Assembly: GCA_030998015.1 (NCBI GenBank)
Contig: JARWMV010000012.1
Location: forward strand, 186,001-250,000
Direction: 5' to 3'
Origin: Ceratorhiza oryzae-sativae
Taxonomy: Eukaryota > Basidiomycota > Agaricomycetes > Cantharellales > Ceratobasidiaceae
DNA length: 64,000 nucleotides
Shown in pieces: positions 22,172 to 34,680 of this stretch. Numbering within the stretch: the stretch's first letter is position 1; each line of letters opens with the position of its first letter. The notes under the pieces were generated by a model. That model was given only the letters and a program-made list of their open reading frames with translations, did no database searches and was not told the origin of the DNA. The position numbers and the translations under genes were made by a program.

Positions 22172-24115
22172 ATGGAATCGTCTCCGTCAACCATTGCTGC
22201 AATCTTCGACTTGGTCGTCGCACGCATCAAGATTTGGACACTGCTCCGACCATCGCAAATCCGCTATCCGTTCAAAATGCGTTAGAGGCGCTTCCTAAGT
22301 CTCTTCCATCGAAAGGCCTTGGGACAAGGAGGCAATCAAGTATGTCAGGGAGAAGTTGGCACCTGGGTTCCCCACTGGACATAATGGATCCAGGTGCAGT
22401 AGATATGAGTGTTTCTAGTCGGGTTCAATGCCTATTTTATTGCGTCCTCGCAGGTATTTTGGGTTTTGTCACTGGTGGCACCCTACCTTCTGCAGAGGTA
22501 GCTATCCGAGCTTATTTTGGTTTGGACAGAGCTCATGGTGATCCGCCAGGCAGGCGACTTTCTTACGACAGTATATGATCTCAATTGCATGACGAATCTC
22601 GCTGTACTTTACATCTCCCCATCCATTTTTATTACAATCTCTTACCTTCGCACCCCCATATAGGACCAATCCATAAACGCTCCGCTTGAAGATCGTACAC
22701 TGGAGATGGTTCTTGACCTATTAGACCTTCCACGCGACCGGTTTACGCTTCGGACATTGACGAGTGGTGCGACGGCGAGCAATGTACTTGGTCTTGGTAA
22801 GATACATTATCGATTTTTATTTATTTTATTTCCTTCCTGCTCATGGCTGCAGCTTGCGGTAGAGATTTTTCAGTCCGGAATGCCCTCTCCGACTCCAACT
22901 ATTCAGTGGCCGAGGATGGCTTTGGCGGAGTTACCGTCCAAGCATTATGCGATCGACCCCATGTCTACTGTCAAAGCTGCTGGGATTGTTGGAATAGGGC
23001 GGAACAACGTGGTGGACCTCAGCGATAAATCCGGACAGGGAATGGATATTTTGAAGCTGGAAGCACGACTGAAGCAAATCGAAACGGAAAGAAAGCAAAA
23101 CAATGGCAAGCAAGAAACGCAGCATTTGTAATCTTGAGCTACGGAGAGGTCAATACAGTGAGTACAAGTGTTGATTATAAAAATGGCGCTTTAAATGGAA
23201 ATTTCAGGGTGAATTCACGTCTAATGTTGCAATGGTGCGCGAGTTGTGCGACAAATATAACGTTTGGTTACACATCGATGCAGGCAAGCTATGTTTTTTT
23301 CCCCAGACTGTATTGGATACTGAGCCACTTTAGCATTTGGCGGCTTGCTCGAATTGTTCCCGAGCTTGCCTTCATGGCCAAACATCTCGAACTTGCGGAT
23401 AGCATTACTGCAGACGGTTGATAAAATTCGTCTTGCGTCGTTGAATTGTTTGAGTCAACTGTGTTGCAGGTCATAAGTGGCTCAATGTCCCATACGACTG
23501 TGGCCTATTCTTCTCTCGCTCACTCTGCTCCAGCAATCCATCTTCGGTCCTTCTACTCGCATCCCCGCACCAGCATACCTTCTCCCTCCTCCGCCACCCC
23601 CCAATCAGTCCCCCGAGCTCGCGGCCGCTCGAGCCGTTCCGGCGCCTCTCAATATAGGAATCGAGAATTCCCGCAGGTTCCGAGCCTTGCCGCTCTTCTG
23701 CGCTTTGATGTCGATGGGGAAGGAAGGGTACTCTGAACTTGTTGCGCGAAACGTTGCGTTTGCGAGGCGGATCGGTGAATGGATGCATACAGGGCCCGGG
23801 TCCCAATGGTATGAGGTCCTAAACGCCAACACAGGCTTCGTTCCGGGCAAGGTGGATTTAAACGTTGTGCACTTCCGAGCAAGAAAGGGATGCGGTGCAC
23901 CAGCTTTTGAAGGTGCAGAAGGCGGAGCCAAACTCATCAAGGCGATAAACGAAACGAGGAAGATGTATGTATCACCTGGCATCGGAGGGGCCGTGAGGTT
24001 GGCCGTCTCTAATTGGTCGACGGGATTAAGCGGGGAGGGGGAGGGAGACTTTAAAATCGTTGTCCAAGTTTTAGAGGAGGTCATGCGGTCTGTGGAGGGC
24101 AAACTGGATGCCTGA
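22172..24115 (+). pseudogene. PLP-dependent group II decarboxylase, multiple frameshifts
   Basis: All regions of a pyridoxal-dependent decarboxylase (aromatic amino acid or related substrate) can be found in order: ALEALPKSLPSKGLGT, EAIKYVREKLAPGFPTGHNG, RYFGFVTGG, EDRTLEMVLDLLDLP, TSGATASNVLGLG, ACGRDFSVRN, KAAGIVGIGRNNVVDLSD, VILSYGEVNT, VWLHIDA, the PLP-lysine motif ADGHKWLNVPYDCGLFF, then IGIENSRRFRALPLFCAL to TGA at 24115. However, the frame must change at about 22235, 22328, 22963, 23110, 23345 and 23520, none of which looks like an intron. One intron (23284-23333) has a GC donor. So many breaks indicate a pseudogene, whose coding pattern and active-site Lys are otherwise preserved, so decay is recent. 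Confidence 0.75.
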
Positions 24116-24520
24116 TTGCTCTATTCTGGCAATGAACTACTGCATGTTGATAACTGGCTACCAGAGTCGGATTCGGGGCTAGCCTATATAAAATTTAAAT
24201 GGATATCTTATGTGTCTGAGTGGGGTAAGCATGTCTCTGCTCAGCCATTTACCATCACGAGCAAGAGTTTTTCACGTGTGTAATATCCCGTTCTCACAGG
24301 AGCGGACCAACGGGCTTTTGTGATTTTTACCAGACGTCTGAAAGGATGATCTCAGAAAGGCATCGCGCATCACCCAAATAATGGCACAACAATCGTAGGT
24401 AGACTTTATTTAACTGAGTACAGATTTAGGCACGATATTAGTCTCGTTTTTACGAACTCTCCGCTAGCTAGGCCCCAGAGAAGCCCGGGGGATGCCAACG
24501 CAGCCAAGTTTAGGGAAAGC

Positions 24521-24786
24521 ATGGCCGGGTCCTCGGACCGCCAAGCGCAACTCGACGGTCGGACGGGACTCAAGCAGGTGATGGATTACACCGTAAAGGT
24601 GAGTTTGAGCTAGATGTTACTTCTAGTAATGCATCACGCCGGGCACTACCACAATAGACTCGCGGATGGATGCAGCGAGTAACTGTAGCCAGCAAAACGG
24701 ACACTGCAGTAGGCTTGACAGAGCTTCACACGCGGACACGGAGACGTAGTATGCTCTTGCTCGATATCATGATGACGAGAATATAG
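24521..24786 (+). CDS. Possible small two-exon gene, unknown
   Basis: ATG at 24521 gives MAGSSDRQAQLDGRTGLKQV and MDYTVK, then a GTGAGT donor. An acceptor after GATGCAG (near 24677) would continue RVTVASKTDT in frame to TAG at 24784-24786. No family is recognised and the intron is a guess. Confidence 0.18.
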
Positions 24787-27534
24787 CAACCTACTTCACC
24801 CAAGAGTAATTTTGCCGTGGTTTCTGGTAACCTACCTTCAACCGCAAGCGAATGTCTGGCTATCGTATCTCGTCGCGCCTGGCATAGTTCGTTGCAAGCC
24901 TGCATTGGTATATGAGGGGTCCGCGGACTCATACTAGGTTTTACGTGAGATTTTAACAGCAGCAACTCTGTCCTTGACAACGCATTATTTCTGGCATCGT
25001 ATCCCCATTTATGCAAAAGCATATAATGTCCAATGTAATATCACAACCTCCCCTCAGTCGACTAGGCGCTCGCGAAAACGCTTCGCCCACGCAAGAGACA
25101 TTCCGAGCATATACACCAATTATAACGCAAAGGACGCACCTGTGCCATCAATCTCCGCTTCTTCAGCTGTTAGTTCAGTTGCACAGGTGGGCTGAGAGGT
25201 GATAGCTACAGCTGATATTGCAATGAGTTATTTTTCAGTCATGTATGCTGTAACGTCGATATAGCAACCTAGCAGGTTCGGACACACGGTAGGGACGCTG
25301 TCTGGAAAGCGGAAACGAATGGCCTAGGCGATCGAGGGGGGGTCTCAAAATTAAGGTGCTTCAACGAGAAGAGCCAGCGTCTATCGAGGTCGAACCCCCA
25401 GGGAGCGCTCGACATTTTTGTGCAATTCATGTTCTGGAGATCGACTAGCCTTTGGCGTGTGAGCCATGCGTGTTATACGTGTCTCAGAATTTTGGGCGTT
25501 TGTGTCCAGCTGATCGGTGGGCCTGCGAAGCGCATTGCTCCATGGTCAGGCCGACACGGGTCTATGGTATGATGTCGGCGACTACCATACCAGTTAGAAT
25601 AAGCGTGTACCCGTCTGTTATGATCAAATAATCGAGAACTTTGATTACGATGAGCAAGTGCAATCTTCAGGTGAGTCGGTCCATACTTTGAGCTAATCAA
25701 CGAGTGCGAGATGGTGAGTTTAGAATAAAATTTCTGGGCGCCTCTAGGTGAAAGGTTAATCCCACGGATACAGGGATGCTGCACGAGGCAATGAGCGCTA
25801 TTAGACATGATGGGCAAGGTTGATCCTCCAGATTAACAAAATAGAAGAGCGGCTGCACGTTTAGGGGACTTTTGTTCCCTGGATGGATATTGCTAAGCTT
25901 AGGCAGAAACACACTTGGCTTTGTTCCTATAGCATGGAATGGTTGTCCTACGTGGTCTCTTGTCCCATACAAATGGATTAGATTGCAAAAATCTTCGTAA
26001 AAGCCACAATGCAGAGCTGGGTAGTATTATTTGGTGCTATGGATATACACCTGGTATGTCCATCACTTTTGAGAGAGAGCTCTGGAGAAAGACCTCCCAT
26101 ATATATATGCTTAGGCAAATCTCATTCGATTCAACGATCCATCCAACTCGCGCAGAACCACTATGCTCAGCCATTGACGCCCACCCAAAGCAGAAGCGTT
26201 GACTCGGGAGTTCCTGTTGACATCCGCCCTACTTGATGTAAAGATATTCATATCCATCAGCCTTTGCGAAGAGTCTAGACTTGGATCAAGCCATCCCACG
26301 CTATGAGCATAGGCGCGATACACAACCCGCACACACAAGCAAGGGGTGCGGCGTTGGTGCGGCAGTGAAAACATACCCGTGTGCTCCCGTAATCGTTCAC
26401 AAACCCAAATATCCTAGCACGATTCCCGACGATTCGGGATCGGGCACGTTCTCGCTTATCGCAGAGATGAACACCAGGGGCCGAATCGAGCCTATCGATC
26501 TCCCAAGCTGCACGTGTCTGGCAAGGCTCACGCGTTGTAAGCACGGCTTCGGACCTGGGCTGCTCTGCAATGGGGACTACCGCTTGCGTTTCGCGGCTCC
26601 TTGGCCGCCAACGATGACGTGGGGACTGACGTCGATCCGTTCTCAGAGTGATCATCGTCGTTGATTAAAAGAAAAACTTGGGCTTTCGCCGACAAGCTAT
26701 CGTGAAGATTTGGCCTACTCCGTTTGGGAGGGTTCTCTCGCTCGGATCTTGGGTCGTGGTTCGGGGGTGAGCGTGTGTGATTGGACCGATGTGACTCGGG
26801 TTGGCGCCTGACTCCTGACAGTGGATTGCTGCGGGCTTCGAGGCTGACGCGTGTGTTGCGCATACAAGCCGGGAATGTCAAGCCCGCTGCAAAGAAAAAA
26901 AAGATTGGGGGTAGAGGGGAGGCTGGGATGACTGATGCAGGCGGCAGAGCAGGCTGGGCCGGCGCCGTCGTGGGCTGCGGCGGGGAACGGCAGATTGGCG
27001 ACGATGGGCGGGTGCACTGCACCACGGCGCAGCGAATGGCACAATGGGATATAAACGGCCTTGCGCCGGCGAGACGAGGCCACTCGAGTCGAGGTGGCTA
27101 CCCACGTGATCGCCCGGATAACCGGACGGCACTCCAGATTGGATCCGCAGCCTCTTGAGTTGGACGACGACGACGAGCCCCAGGCCATCGTCGAAGACCA
27201 TCTGAACGTCGACGAAGCTAGTCGGCCAGCGCCGAGTGATCTGCGCATCTGTTTCTGTTCTCCTTCTGCTCTGTGTTGCGACGCCTTTGCTGGTCTGTCT
27301 GCCACCCGTACCACCCGTGCCGCCGTCGCTCCTGTCCCCGCCGACGCCGACACCCGCACTTGCGTCTCCGTCATTCGTTCACCTCTCACGACAAGCCCAC
27401 GACTATCGCCGACCGAACATCGGCCGATCGCATCTGTGCAGCGGACGCCCGTCGCCCTCGTCCCTGCCCCCATCGCCCGCGCCCGAGGACTCATTGCACG
27501 CCGAGTCTTCGCGCCCGAGCACCCGTATACTCGC
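24787..27534. other. Long intergenic region and cyclin promoter
   Basis: No gene could be supported over 2.7 kb. From about 26700 the sequence becomes GC- and CpG-rich, with an ATATAAACGG TATA-like site at about 27049, fitting the promoter and long 5' leader of the cyclin gene. Open frames on both strands here have no recognisable domain. Confidence 0.45.
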
Positions 27535-29779
27535 ATGCCCGCAGTTGCGTCTTACGCCCCTCGGGGCCAGCACACCCGCAATCCAAGTGAGCGGCCTTCT
27601 CGTCTCGCCAGCTCCCCGCTAATTTTTTTTTTTCACTGATCTTATCGCAGACCGCCAACGGCCGCAGCGTGTGCAGCACTTCCGCAACGACAACTGGCCG
27701 CCCCGTCCCCCTGCGCTCGATCTCCCAGTCCCGTCGTTCCTGACGCCCCAGAGCCCGGGCTCGGACACGTCGCTGCTGCGCGCCCTGCCTACGCCCTCGT
27801 TTGTCTCCCCCGCCGATTTCACTCACGCGGCCATGGAAGTCGAGCGTGTGGTCGAGACCGAGACCAACAGCAGCCAACCCAAGACGGCCCCGCCCCCGGT
27901 TCCGACCAAGGCTGTCATCGCCGCGAGCGCTGTTCCTCTCGCCGACTGGTTCGCTGATGTTGTCTGGGCCATTACCTCGGCCGCAACAGCACCGTTGGTG
28001 CCATGGGTGGCAACTCTGGCCTCGCAGGCGCAGACAAGGCCCCGCAAGCCCTCTCAGCCTATGTCCACGCGGTGCTCTCTCAAACGTTGGCCAGCCCCCA
28101 GTGCGCCGCGCTCGGCCTCTATTACCTAGTTCGGCTGCCGGTCAACTTGAGCAGCGTCAGCAATCTCCGCATGGGCGGTGCGCTCTGGAATGTTGGGCCC
28201 GATGCCGAGGGTCATACGTGTTACGCAAGTGTGCCCGATCGTGAACGTGCTGCGCGCGCCGCGTTCGTGGCTGAACTTTACGGCCCAGGGGTGGGGCCTG
28301 GTCCGGAAGATGTCCCATATCGGCTTGCGGCGCTGGCGCTCATGCTGGGCAACAAGTGGTTGGATGATCATACTTTTACGAACAAGACTTGGTACGTCAA
28401 TTTTTCACATGGATTTACGTCGGCTGACAATATGTTCAACTTTTCTCCTGTCATCTGTTGAAAATTTCGCCACGTCATGTTGCCACAACGGGTTTCCCAC
28501 AATTTTCATGCGCTCTCACGAATGCCCGGTTTCGGGCTCGCCTCTGTCTCTGCCCGTCGCGAACTGCTGTTGCTGTCTTCCGACACGTGTCGGCGCTTGC
28601 GCCACCCGCTTTCCTGTTCTCACTGCGCCGCGCCACCCGTTTTCACCGCCTTGTCGCTTCTCCTAACCGACATGCACGCGTTGCTTATCCAGGCACGAAG
28701 TCACGCACCTCCCACTCGCGCGCCTCACCGCGCTCGAACATCGCGCACTCGAGTGTTTCAACCATGCGCTCGGCGTGCCCAATCCCGACTGGCGTTCTTG
28801 GCTCGGCGTTCTCCGAGACGAGGCCGCGAATGCCGGCGAGTCTGTCAGCATGCTTGCGGTCGAGGCCATGGACCGGCTAGAGCGCGAACTAGACTCGTTG
28901 GTGTTCGGAGTCGGAAGCGGAACCGAGAAGGACGGCAAGGGGGTGATCGGTGATCGGCGCCAGAGTCCTCGCACGTTGGCGCAGGAGATGGAGCTCGACG
29001 CGGATGAACTTGAGATGGAGCAGGTCGAGATTGATATTGATTTGGACGATGGTGGACCCGTGCCTGAAGAGTTGCGCAGGCCGGTCAAGATGCGGCTTGG
29101 AGGAAGCGCATGGGAGGGTGCGGTCGAACGTGTGGACGAGTGGGAAAAGGCGGTCAAGTGTGACAAGGTCGACAAATTCCGTGAACACTGGCTTGCTGGG
29201 TTGTTGGAAGACGATGAGGACGGCTGGCTCCAGTGGGACCGTGCGCGCGACCCCCCTGTCGAACGTGCCAATGCAGGTACCCGGGGCGGTTACGAGGCTG
29301 TCCAACGTCCAGGAGCGGGGTGGGAGTCCTACGAGATGAAGCGGTTGGAAAAGTCTGGAAAGGAGGTTGAGCGCCCAGGGAAGAAGCGTCTGTTTGTCGA
29401 TGAGGAAGAAGCTCGAGCCAAGGGCAAGAAGGAGTTGTTCGCGGTCGGGAGCGAGTACCGGGGAGCAAGGGGCCTGGGAACGAAGAATGTCCCAAGGGTT
29501 GAGCTGTACGACGCGCAGTTGCAGGACGTGCGTGCGAACCACTACACGTATGATTACCCGGCAAAGGGTGCTTACTACGAGACGTACGAGGCGATCCCGC
29601 GCGACGTGATGGGCTACGATTCTGGACTGGCCTATACGCACGCCTACGATAGTTCTAGCTACGAATACGCTGGGCATTGTTTTGGCGGTTCATACATCCC
29701 CCGCCAGGTCCCGATTCCAGTATGGGTCCCTCAGCAGCCGTCGCAGCACCGTGGGTCGATGGGGTGTATCTTGAGCTAG
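27535..29779 (+). CDS. Cyclin-box protein (fungal PCL/PHO80-like)
   Basis: The ATG at 27535 starts a short exon that joins across an intron (about 27589-27650) to NRQRPQRVQHFRNDNWPPRP. The cyclin box follows: LADWFADVVW, ALSAYVHAVLSQTLASPQC, GLYYLVRLPV, YRLAALALMLGNKWLDDHTF, then an intron ending near 28691 that forms TWHEVTHLPLARLTALE, and ECFNHALGV. A long Asp/Glu-rich and Tyr-rich tail runs to TAG at 29779. Such cyclins pair with CDKs such as Pho85. Near 27967-27975 the frame must shift by one base to pass from ADVVW to YLGRNS, which then reads on into ALSAYVHAV. Either the sequence has a 1-base error or the gene is damaged. Confidence 0.7.
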
Positions 29780-30924
29780 ATGGAGCGTTATGTGCAGGTG
29801 TGTTTTGACCGTGATTCATTTTTCGAAGACGGCCTTAACCTGAGTTTGGTAGATGTTTGTGATGATTGGTGACGAACTCGTGTCGGGGTTCCGGCGACCC
29901 CAAGGATATCCCTTCTCCGCGTTCCGGGCCGACTATTCGACAATACACGGTTGTCTGGTCCGCGCAACATTATTTTTCGTCTCGGATTTAATTTAGAACC
30001 CCATCGATCCCTCGCCTCGTCGCGTCACCAAAAGGCCCTGCACATATGGACCTTTTGATCCATCATTCCTCTGTCGGCCGTAATTATCTATGCCCATTCG
30101 CCTCTATCGTCTAACTATGCCCTGCTCTGTTTCTTTACCTTGCTCTGTATAGACCGACGACCTTCCCTTGACGCACGGACGATCTACCCCTCATTTTTGC
30201 TCTTTGCTCCTTCTACTCTTCCTAGCCTGTCGATCCATGGCGGGCTTCGTAATATTGACGGAGTGTTGTTGTGTGTGTGTACATACTTGTTTCTGCCCGT
30301 CGCTCTTTGACACGCCCTCCACCCCCATCTATCCCGCAATGGTTTCCCCCCCGCTGTTTGGTTTGATTTGATTTCTCACTGTTGATCTGACCGATCTTTT
30401 TTGGTTGGGTTGATGGTGCCCCCATTTCACGCAACGGCTTCTTACGTACTACTTATGCATGTGTGCCCCTTTTTTGTTTCCATGTGCCTTCTCGGACTTG
30501 TAGGTGATTTCTCTATCGACCGCTGTCCTTTATAGAGATCTTATCTGCTCGTTCTGGGGTGGCTCGTTTGGTGGTGCACGTGTGATTCGGTGATTCGGAA
30601 ATACTTATCGTTCTTTGGCTGCAGACTGGTTCTCTTTTTTTTTTTCCTGTCAAGGCGTATTTGTGTGTTGTTCGCATTGATTCAGTTTGGTGCCAATGAT
30701 ATTTTTCGTCGGGCGGGACTTTTTGTGTGCGAACGATACGCGCAAGCATCGTTGGATGTTTATTGTCCAAGCTACATGAGAACAACTACGCGCAGATTTG
30801 AAGTGCCATGGACAAAAAAAGTAGTTTTTATACCCGCGGCCCACTTTCGGACTCGTTCGGAGCGGCGTTTGGCTCGGACCTGAATCGGGTGAGCATATCA
30901 CTTGGTACCCGCAATGTTTGCTAC
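29780..30924. other. 3' flank of the cyclin gene
   Basis: T-rich non-coding sequence, probably including the 3' UTR. No gene seen. Confidence 0.4.
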
Positions 30925-31530
30925 GCATCACGAGAACTGCGCCTGATAAGTGCTCATGAGAGTGTTGAGCATGCTGAGTGCGTTGAAACCGATGGTCTGA
31001 CCTCGAGCTCTCACGAGCGGATTTAGCACTGCAAGCGATTGCAAGATCAGGCGCGTACGTTGCAAATGTTATCCAAAATGGAAACTCATCATTATTTTTT
31101 AAAATATATGCGCCCAATCGATTCTGCTAGCTAAACTACGTGTGTGGATGGATCAATCAGGAAGATAAGCACACGATTAGTTCAGGGCTGCCGGATTGGT
31201 GGTCAAACTGTTCAGCTTCAGCCTCAGAACGCTCAGAGCCCCCACAGGCAACAGTCAAACTCCCCACGTGGTCCGATTTCATTTAATTGACTGACCACAC
31301 AGCGGTTAGCCCGTCGAATCGATTGGGCGCACTTATTCTAAAAAATAATGCTGAGTTTACATTTTGGATAACGTTTGCAACCTAGCCGCCCGATCTCGCA
31401 ACCACTTGCGGTGCTAAATCCGCTCGTGAGAGCTCGAGTTGGGACCATTGGTTTCAATGCACTCAACGTGCTCAGCACCCTCGTGGGTACTCAGCAAGCG
31501 AGGCGTGTTTTCGTGATATTCGTTCAAGCT
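30925..31530. mobile_element. Fold-back (MITE-like) element with ~200-bp inverted arms
   Basis: The left arm (about 30925-31130) and the reverse complement of the right arm (about 31312-31520) align almost throughout. Shared blocks include CTCGAGCTCTCACGAGCGGA, TTATCCAAAATG, CATTATTTTTTA and GCGCCCAATCGATTC. About 180 bp separate the arms. No protein is encoded and neither end nor a target duplication could be fixed. The structure fits a non-autonomous fold-back DNA transposon. The transcript of such a sequence would form a long hairpin. Confidence 0.65.
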
Positions 31531-32714
31531 CTGTTTAGTGAACGATTAGGGCATGCTCCCCATTCTGCTGGGCGATCGTAACGGTTAGCCCTTGACAAGC
31601 GTACGTAATATAAAGGCACTTGCAAGGGGTAATCAAGACAATGTTTTCCGCATTGTGGTGTGTGATGTGTTTGATCGATATCGCGCATATGTCCTCCTCA
31701 ATGATTTCTCTGCTCAGACAAATATACCCTGTGATCACGCAAGTTTTGGGCCATCAGGAATAAAACCCGGGCCGCAGTTATTCACAATTGTCAGTACACC
31801 CCGACAACCTTTTAGCTTTAACAAATTTATGAAAACTTGAGTTTGCGAATACTATCGCCTGCATTGGCCGTTAGACCGCAGACCGCGCCGCTGAAAATGC
31901 ATACACAATGGATTTATCGGGGTCTTTTGATAGGACAAACGCGAAAAAACGAACTTAGACACTTTCATGGTCCATGGCTGGACGCAGCCCATTGGCATGA
32001 TATAAATCAATTTGGTTCTTGTAAAGCCGCACCCTTCCTAAGCCGCTCCAGCTTTGACAGTAAGGCATCGAATAATGGAAGAGTACGACTGGCGCAGTGG
32101 CTGAAATCGTTGTTCCGGCAACCCGTCGAATCTGATTCTCCGGTAAATCCGGGATCAAACTTTCGCCTGTCATGACTTTCCTGTTTATGTTTCACATGAA
32201 TTGCATCTTTTGCACCATCGCTTTGACAGCGATGTAGCTCTGTGATGGTTCTGATTAATTATGTTCTACCGGATACAAGCCGCTATATCAAAATCGTAGT
32301 GGTGCGGCATTAATTCATTAACCCAGTTCAGTGGCCCCTTTCTAATCAAATGACAAGAGACGATTCTGGTTTCTGCACATCTAAATTCGATGTTTCTATA
32401 TTTTTGTAATCAATTTTTCGTCGTTAATCCCACCGGCTGAGAGGGTAGAGTGGGTTGCACGCATACCTTCCCTTGGACTGCTGGCGGCCATACCCGGAAG
32501 TATCCCAAAAGGTGAATGTCTACGGATCTAAAGCCATCCGGATAAACCCGCCAAATTATTATTCAGTACGTGATATTTCACTACTCGTAGACACGACACA
32601 TAAACTCGAAGAATTGGAGGGAATGAAACATAGGCGCTCGCCCCAGTTCTCGATCACGTGTAAAACTAAAACTATCACTAACCCTACTACTGCGTTTACT
32701 GGTCACTTGTCTCA
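31531..32714. other. Intergenic, nothing recognised
   Basis: Several short ORFs lack a domain or splice support. The right end contains the CCDC25 promoter. Confidence 0.35.
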
Positions 32715-33867
32715 ATGGTACAATTCTACACGTCTACCGGTTAGCCATTTAATTTCGGGTTGAAATCATGGTCTCTTGCTTAGCTACCGAACTGATAGCC
32801 GTGGATCCCCCAGCCATCATTTATATGGGGAAGGACAAGGAAGAAAGTAAGCACCGCTAGCATCGCACACATTTTTGTCCTAAGCGCGCCGCTCTAGACG
32901 AGGATCTTATTCGATACGGGTGGCCCCAAGACGTATGGTTTCACGTTGATAAGGTAAGATAATAATATTCAACCGACGGTATATATCTTATTACAACATC
33001 AGTTATCCTCCGCGCACGTCTATCTTCGACTTCCTCCGACCATAGAATCATGGGAGAAAATACCTCAAGGGCTGCTGATAGACTGTGCGCAATTAGTCAA
33101 GGTAAGATCTTGATGACGATATTGTGAGATCCGTTGCTTTAATTGAGTGTGTCTGTTAGGCAAATTCTATCGAGGGTGATTGATCTGTCTCGTCCTTAGC
33201 ACGGTTGTAACCGATATCCAAGAGTGATTAGGCAACAAAAAGGACAACCTGACGATCATATACACCCCATGGGATAACCTGAAGGTTAGTCCAGTTTCCT
33301 TGTGCTAGCACGCGCTGGATCGTTGCGCCAATCTAGAAAACAGGTGACATGGCTGTCGGACAAGTGTCTTTTCATAAGAATGATCGAGTAAGTTCGCTAA
33401 CTTATTTGTGAGGCTTCCGCTAGAAACTAACTAGCCAGCTGTTAGGTTAAACGGAGTAAATCCTTTTTGATTGTGATCGTTAAGCAGTGACGGCGCTCAA
33501 AATGACCTCCCCAACAGTACATGTTCCCGAACGGGTGAATGCGATTGTGAATCGGTTGAACAAAACCAAGGTCGTACGCGACGTCGACCATGAGCAAGAA
33601 AGAATAGATCGCATTAAAGCCGAGTCGGCCAAACGTAAAGCTGCGGCTATCGAGAAAGTGGGTGACTTTTTCGTCGGTAGGGTACCAGGGGGCTAAAATA
33701 GATGATTGTTTTATTAGAAAAAGGAGGACGCAGAACGAGCGAAGCAGCGTGAAGCTGAGAAGGAGGCACGCTCGTACGACAATCTGTTTACCGGAGCTGA
33801 TGAAGAAGATGAGGATGAGGCTAAAGAGAAAAAGAAAGGCATTGCTTTGGAAGACGATTTTATGTAA
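32715..33867 (+). CDS. CCDC25 / Jlp2 family protein (NFACT-R domain)
   Basis: The ATG at 32715 gives MVQFYTST, and intron 32740-32798 joins AVDPPAIIYMGKDKEE. Further short introns join NEDLIRYGWPQDVWFHVDK, LSSAHVYLRLPP, LLIDCAQLVKANSIEG, NLTIIYTPWDNLK, KTGDMAVGQVSFHKNDR, HVPERVNAIVNRLNKTKV, a Lys/Glu-rich coiled coil and the conserved end LEDDFM with TAA at 33865-33867. This is a near full-length match in order to human CCDC25 and yeast Jlp2, which carry the RNA-binding NFACT-R (DUF814) fold. The tiny first exon (25 bp) is needed to obtain the conserved N-terminus; a later ATG at 32769 would not. Intact and likely essential to keep: conservation is high. Confidence 0.92.
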
Positions 33868-34680
33868 ATAAGCTACCCAAAAGCTCCATACATTGGGTGC
33901 CGCTTGAGCACTTGACCATTGAAACCACCTTAGCAACCAATCCAACGCCTTGCCGTTTCAACAGCCCAGGAACAGCCCTTGCTGGTGTGGCGGCGCGACA
34001 CGCTTGTGCCCGGCCGTGACCTCATCCTGCCAGACCCGCCGTCGCGTGTCGATTTTTGTCCCGTCCAGCGTCGTTTCCTTTTGATCCGCCTCTGACTGTG
34101 AGGTCCAAATCAGATATCCGGCGCCCCAGTCTTACCTGCGTTGAGACTGCACAGGAGACTGTTCGGGGTGTAGGGGCCCGGGCACACCCGCACGGCCTTT
34201 TGGTAGCGCTAGCCTACCACCTAGCTGGCTAGTAGGAAGTGTGAATGGTGGCCAGCAACGGGCTCCAAGTTTATGAATGAATAAATGAACGAAGCAAAAT
34301 TTTCTGCCAAAGCCGCCCTCGCCAATTGCTAGTTTCAGGCTCAGGTCAATGCATACAATTTAGCAGTCAGGCCAGGCTCCAATTCTGGGTATGGCTTGTC
34401 CAGGTTCGCAAACGGGGATTATTTTTACCAACTCACTCACTACTAAAAATAATACGGAAGCTTCAATGATAATTTGATTGACGCTTGGGGATGAGTTACA
34501 CCACCGTCGTCCGGTAGGTTTGCCGACGATAAAACAAGAGCCAAATGAAGGGAGGGGCTCAGACCTCAATGCAACGGAAGTGCCAAGATGTGTTCATTAT
34601 GGTCTTGATAGCAACATAAATATCCAAGGAACAAGTGACGATAGCAAATAGAATAACATAAAAGAAAGATAAAAGTCTAC
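33868..34680. other. Intergenic between convergent genes
   Basis: The CCDC25 and Zn2Cys6 genes converge here. No gene or structured RNA recognised. Confidence 0.4.

Noticed and set aside
25380..25410. GGTCGAACCCCC resembling a tRNA B box
   Set aside because: No matching acceptor or anticodon stems nearby.
26715..27536. Long minus-strand ORF (about 270 codons) opposite the cyclin 5' end
   Set aside because: High-GC antisense ORF with low-complexity Ala/Arg/Ser composition; the plus strand carries a supported gene and promoter here.
28663..29677. Minus-strand ORFs of about 200 and 260 codons
   Set aside because: Antisense shadows of the cyclin gene's last exon.
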